Part shown: in pieces, positions 62,729 to 64,000 of the stretch | Position numbering within the stretch: position 1 is the first letter of the stretch | Layout of the letters: each line of letters starts with the position of its first letter | Assembly (NCBI GenBank): GCA_937904325.1 | Contig: CALGTK010000187.1 | Coordinates: 17,939-81,938 of the forward strand | Source of the DNA: an uncultured Planctomyces sp. | GTDB taxonomy: Bacteria > Planctomycetota > Planctomycetia > Planctomycetales > Planctomycetaceae | Length of the DNA stretch: 64,000 bases | Reading direction: 5' to 3' | The notes under the pieces: model-generated | The model's database searches: none | Told to the model about the DNA's origin: nothing | Seen by the model: only the letters and a program-made list of their open reading frames with translations | Made by a program: the position numbers and the translations under genes

Positions 62729-63967
62729 TCAGCTCAGATCATTCAGTAGTTTGACAAGAGGCATGAACAAGGCGATCACCGTCATACTGATTATTCCTCC
62801 CGCGATTATGACGGCGATTGGGGTTGCCATGCCGGCAATACTTCGGCCGCTGATTTCACTTTGCAGAGCAAACACTTCGCTGGAGACTCGCAGCGATTCG
62901 GCAAGGCTCGAATCATTGTGTCCCCAGCCCGGAACTCGCAGCAATTCGTCTGGAATCTCGCGCACGACACCTCGCAGATCGCTCATCGAATTCCCAGCTT
63001 CGATAAGCTTTGCTGCGCGGTACGCCCCCTCGGAAAGGTTCGGATCGCGAACGGCACCGCCGACCAGTTTCAGCGATTCTGGCATCGGCATTTTCGCTTC
63101 GATCATGATTGCCAGTAGCTGAGAAAACTCGGCCAGCGCCGACTGTTTGAAAACGCGACCGAGCAGCGGAATGCGGTAAACGAGTCTTCGAACACCGGCT
63201 GCTCCGAAAACAGACTTTGAAAGAAACCACACAACGAGAATCGATGTCCAGCTGATGAGCAATGTCACCGGCCAGTAATGAACCAGGTCTTCCACAACCG
63301 AACTCAGAGTGAGCATCATTTCGGTAATCCTGGGAAGTGCTGTGCCGAAGTCTTCAAAGATCGATCGGAAATCGGAAATAATCAGACAGCAGAAGAATGC
63401 GGAAATAGCCATGCCAGCGACCAGCAGAATCGCGGGATAGACCATGCTGATTATCAGTTTGACTCGAATACCGGCGCGCAAACGACTGAATTCAATGAAG
63501 TGTTGAATGCATTCGGGCAGCCGCCCGCTTCTGGTACCCGCCTCAAAGACTGCCGCCAGCCAATCTGGAATATCGCTGGATTCTGACTTGAGCACATCTT
63601 CCAGAGTCTCGCCGCGATCGAGCCCAGCACTCAGCCGGTCGAAGACTTTTCGCAGACGTTTCGATGGGACTTCTTCACTGAGTGTCCTCAAGCCGGCAGC
63701 CAGCGGAAGTCCCGCCGAAACCAGGTGGCCGATCTGGCCGACGACTTCAACATGCTCGTCTGATGTCATTCCGAAAGACGATGACCGTTCGCTCTGCGTA
63801 TCATAATTGCCAGCGTCGTCCCGGTCGGGATCGACCAGCTCGATCGACTCAGCAGAGATCGCCTGCTGGGCAAGTAGATCCCGAGCAGTTGCTTCACTGC
63901 TGGCTGCGATGAAGCCTGACTGACGGTGACCGTTCTCGTCAGAGCTTGTGTACTGATATTGAGGCAT
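62729..63967 (-). CDS. GspF/PilC-type membrane protein, first of pair
   Basis: 412 aa, normal GspF length and layout: MPQYQYTSSDENGHRQSGFI at the start (the usual N-terminus of this family), two T2SF domains (LVSAGLPLAAGLRTLSEEVP, SGRLPECIQHFIEFSR; FSQLLAIMIEAKMPMPESLK), membrane helices, and the end IALFMPLVKLLNDLS, which is nearly the same as that of the neighbouring GspF. ATG 33 bases from the end of the window, so the upstream gene, perhaps a GspE ATPase, is not visible. Confidence 0.9.
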   Translation of the reverse strand: MPQYQYTSSDENGHRQSGFIAASSEATARDLLAQQAISAESIELVDPDRDDAGNYDTQSERSSSFGMTSDEHVEVVGQIGHLVSAGLPLAAGLRTLSEEVPSKRLRKVFDRLSAGLDRGETLEDVLKSESSDIPDWLAAVFEAGTRSGRLPECIQHFIEFSRLRAGIRVKLIISMVYPAILLVAGMAISAFFCCLIISDFRSIFEDFGTALPRITEMMLTLSSVVEDLVHYWPVTLLISWTSILVVWFLSKSVFGAAGVRRLVYRIPLLGRVFKQSALAEFSQLLAIMIEAKMPMPESLKLVGGAVRDPNLSEGAYRAAKLIEAGNSMSDLRGVVREIPDELLRVPGWGHNDSSLAESLRVSSEVFALQSEISGRSIAGMATPIAVIIAGGIISMTVIALFMPLVKLLNDLS

Positions 63968-64000
63968 GTTGTCTTGTCTAAGTCGACAGTAATGATTGAT

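Noticed and set aside
1..64000. Search for CRISPR arrays, rRNA, phage or defence islands.
   Set aside because: No regularly spaced repeats, rRNA motifs, integrase, capsid, restriction or toxin-antitoxin genes were seen.

Overview
The window reads as chromosomal DNA of a planctomycete (Planctomycetota, probably a marine member of the Planctomycetales; the order is an inference). The evidence is gene content: two Planctomycete-cytochrome-c/DUF1549/DUF1553 giants, a DUF1501 protein, DUF1559 pseudopilin-like proteins, a secreted PQQ-propeller protein, a Gfo/Idh/MocA oxidoreductase, a sulfatase, an XylR-type AraC regulator, a DUF3467 protein, a WXG100-like protein and an HpnC-type squalene-pathway enzyme. 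There are many GTG and some TTG starts, and Shine-Dalgarno motifs are often weak or absent. No rRNA, convincing tRNA, CRISPR array, transposase or phage gene was seen.

Layout. 1-7.5 kb: 3' part of an RlmN/Cfr-type methylase and a Tat-exported PhoD-like phosphatase (minus), an unusual enolase (plus), a secreted protein of unknown function and RsgA (minus). 7.7-12.4 kb: a helical-repeat protein, a long imperfect palindrome, two methyltransferases, and between them two decaying genes (a frameshifted DUF1559 gene and a WD40 remnant). 12.6-21.7 kb: a short PheT, an LRR lipoprotein, a degenerate receiver with zinc ribbon, an FHA protein, a membrane-anchored small protein, a GH88/105-like protein and an ABC-2 exporter pair. 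21.7-26.8 kb (minus): XylR-type regulator, then an operon of PQQ propeller, oxidoreductase, SlyX-like protein and HpnC, headed by a tandem 17-bp repeat. 27-33.5 kb (plus): WXG100-like and coiled-coil proteins, PdxH, LepA copy 1, an MsbA-like ABC exporter and DUF3467. 33.5-35 kb: terminators, HU-like protein and thioredoxin-like protein. 35.4-43 kb: DUF1549/1553 protein, DUF1501 protein, sulfatase and a convergent GH43 protein, which look like a glycan-degradation group. 43.5-53 kb: LepA copy 2, PIG-L deacetylase, FtsW/RodA protein, second DUF1549/1553 protein, enolase-superfamily sugar-acid dehydratase and RibF. 53.05-53.41 kb: a palindromic element with inverted ends. 53.4-58.6 kb: NrnA, Rieske protein, a cytochrome b fused to a two-haem cytochrome c, and an amino-acid permease. 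58.6-64 kb (minus): a compact type II secretion-like operon with two GspF proteins, three minor pseudopilins and a DUF1559 protein in the place where the major pseudopilin would be expected.

No single locus is clearly a new defence or mobile system. The best leads are the pseudopilin operon ending in DUF1559, the enolase paralogue with two changed active-site residues, the paired LepA genes, the WXG100-like/coiled-coil pair, the degenerate receiver beside an FHA protein, and the 350-bp palindromic element.
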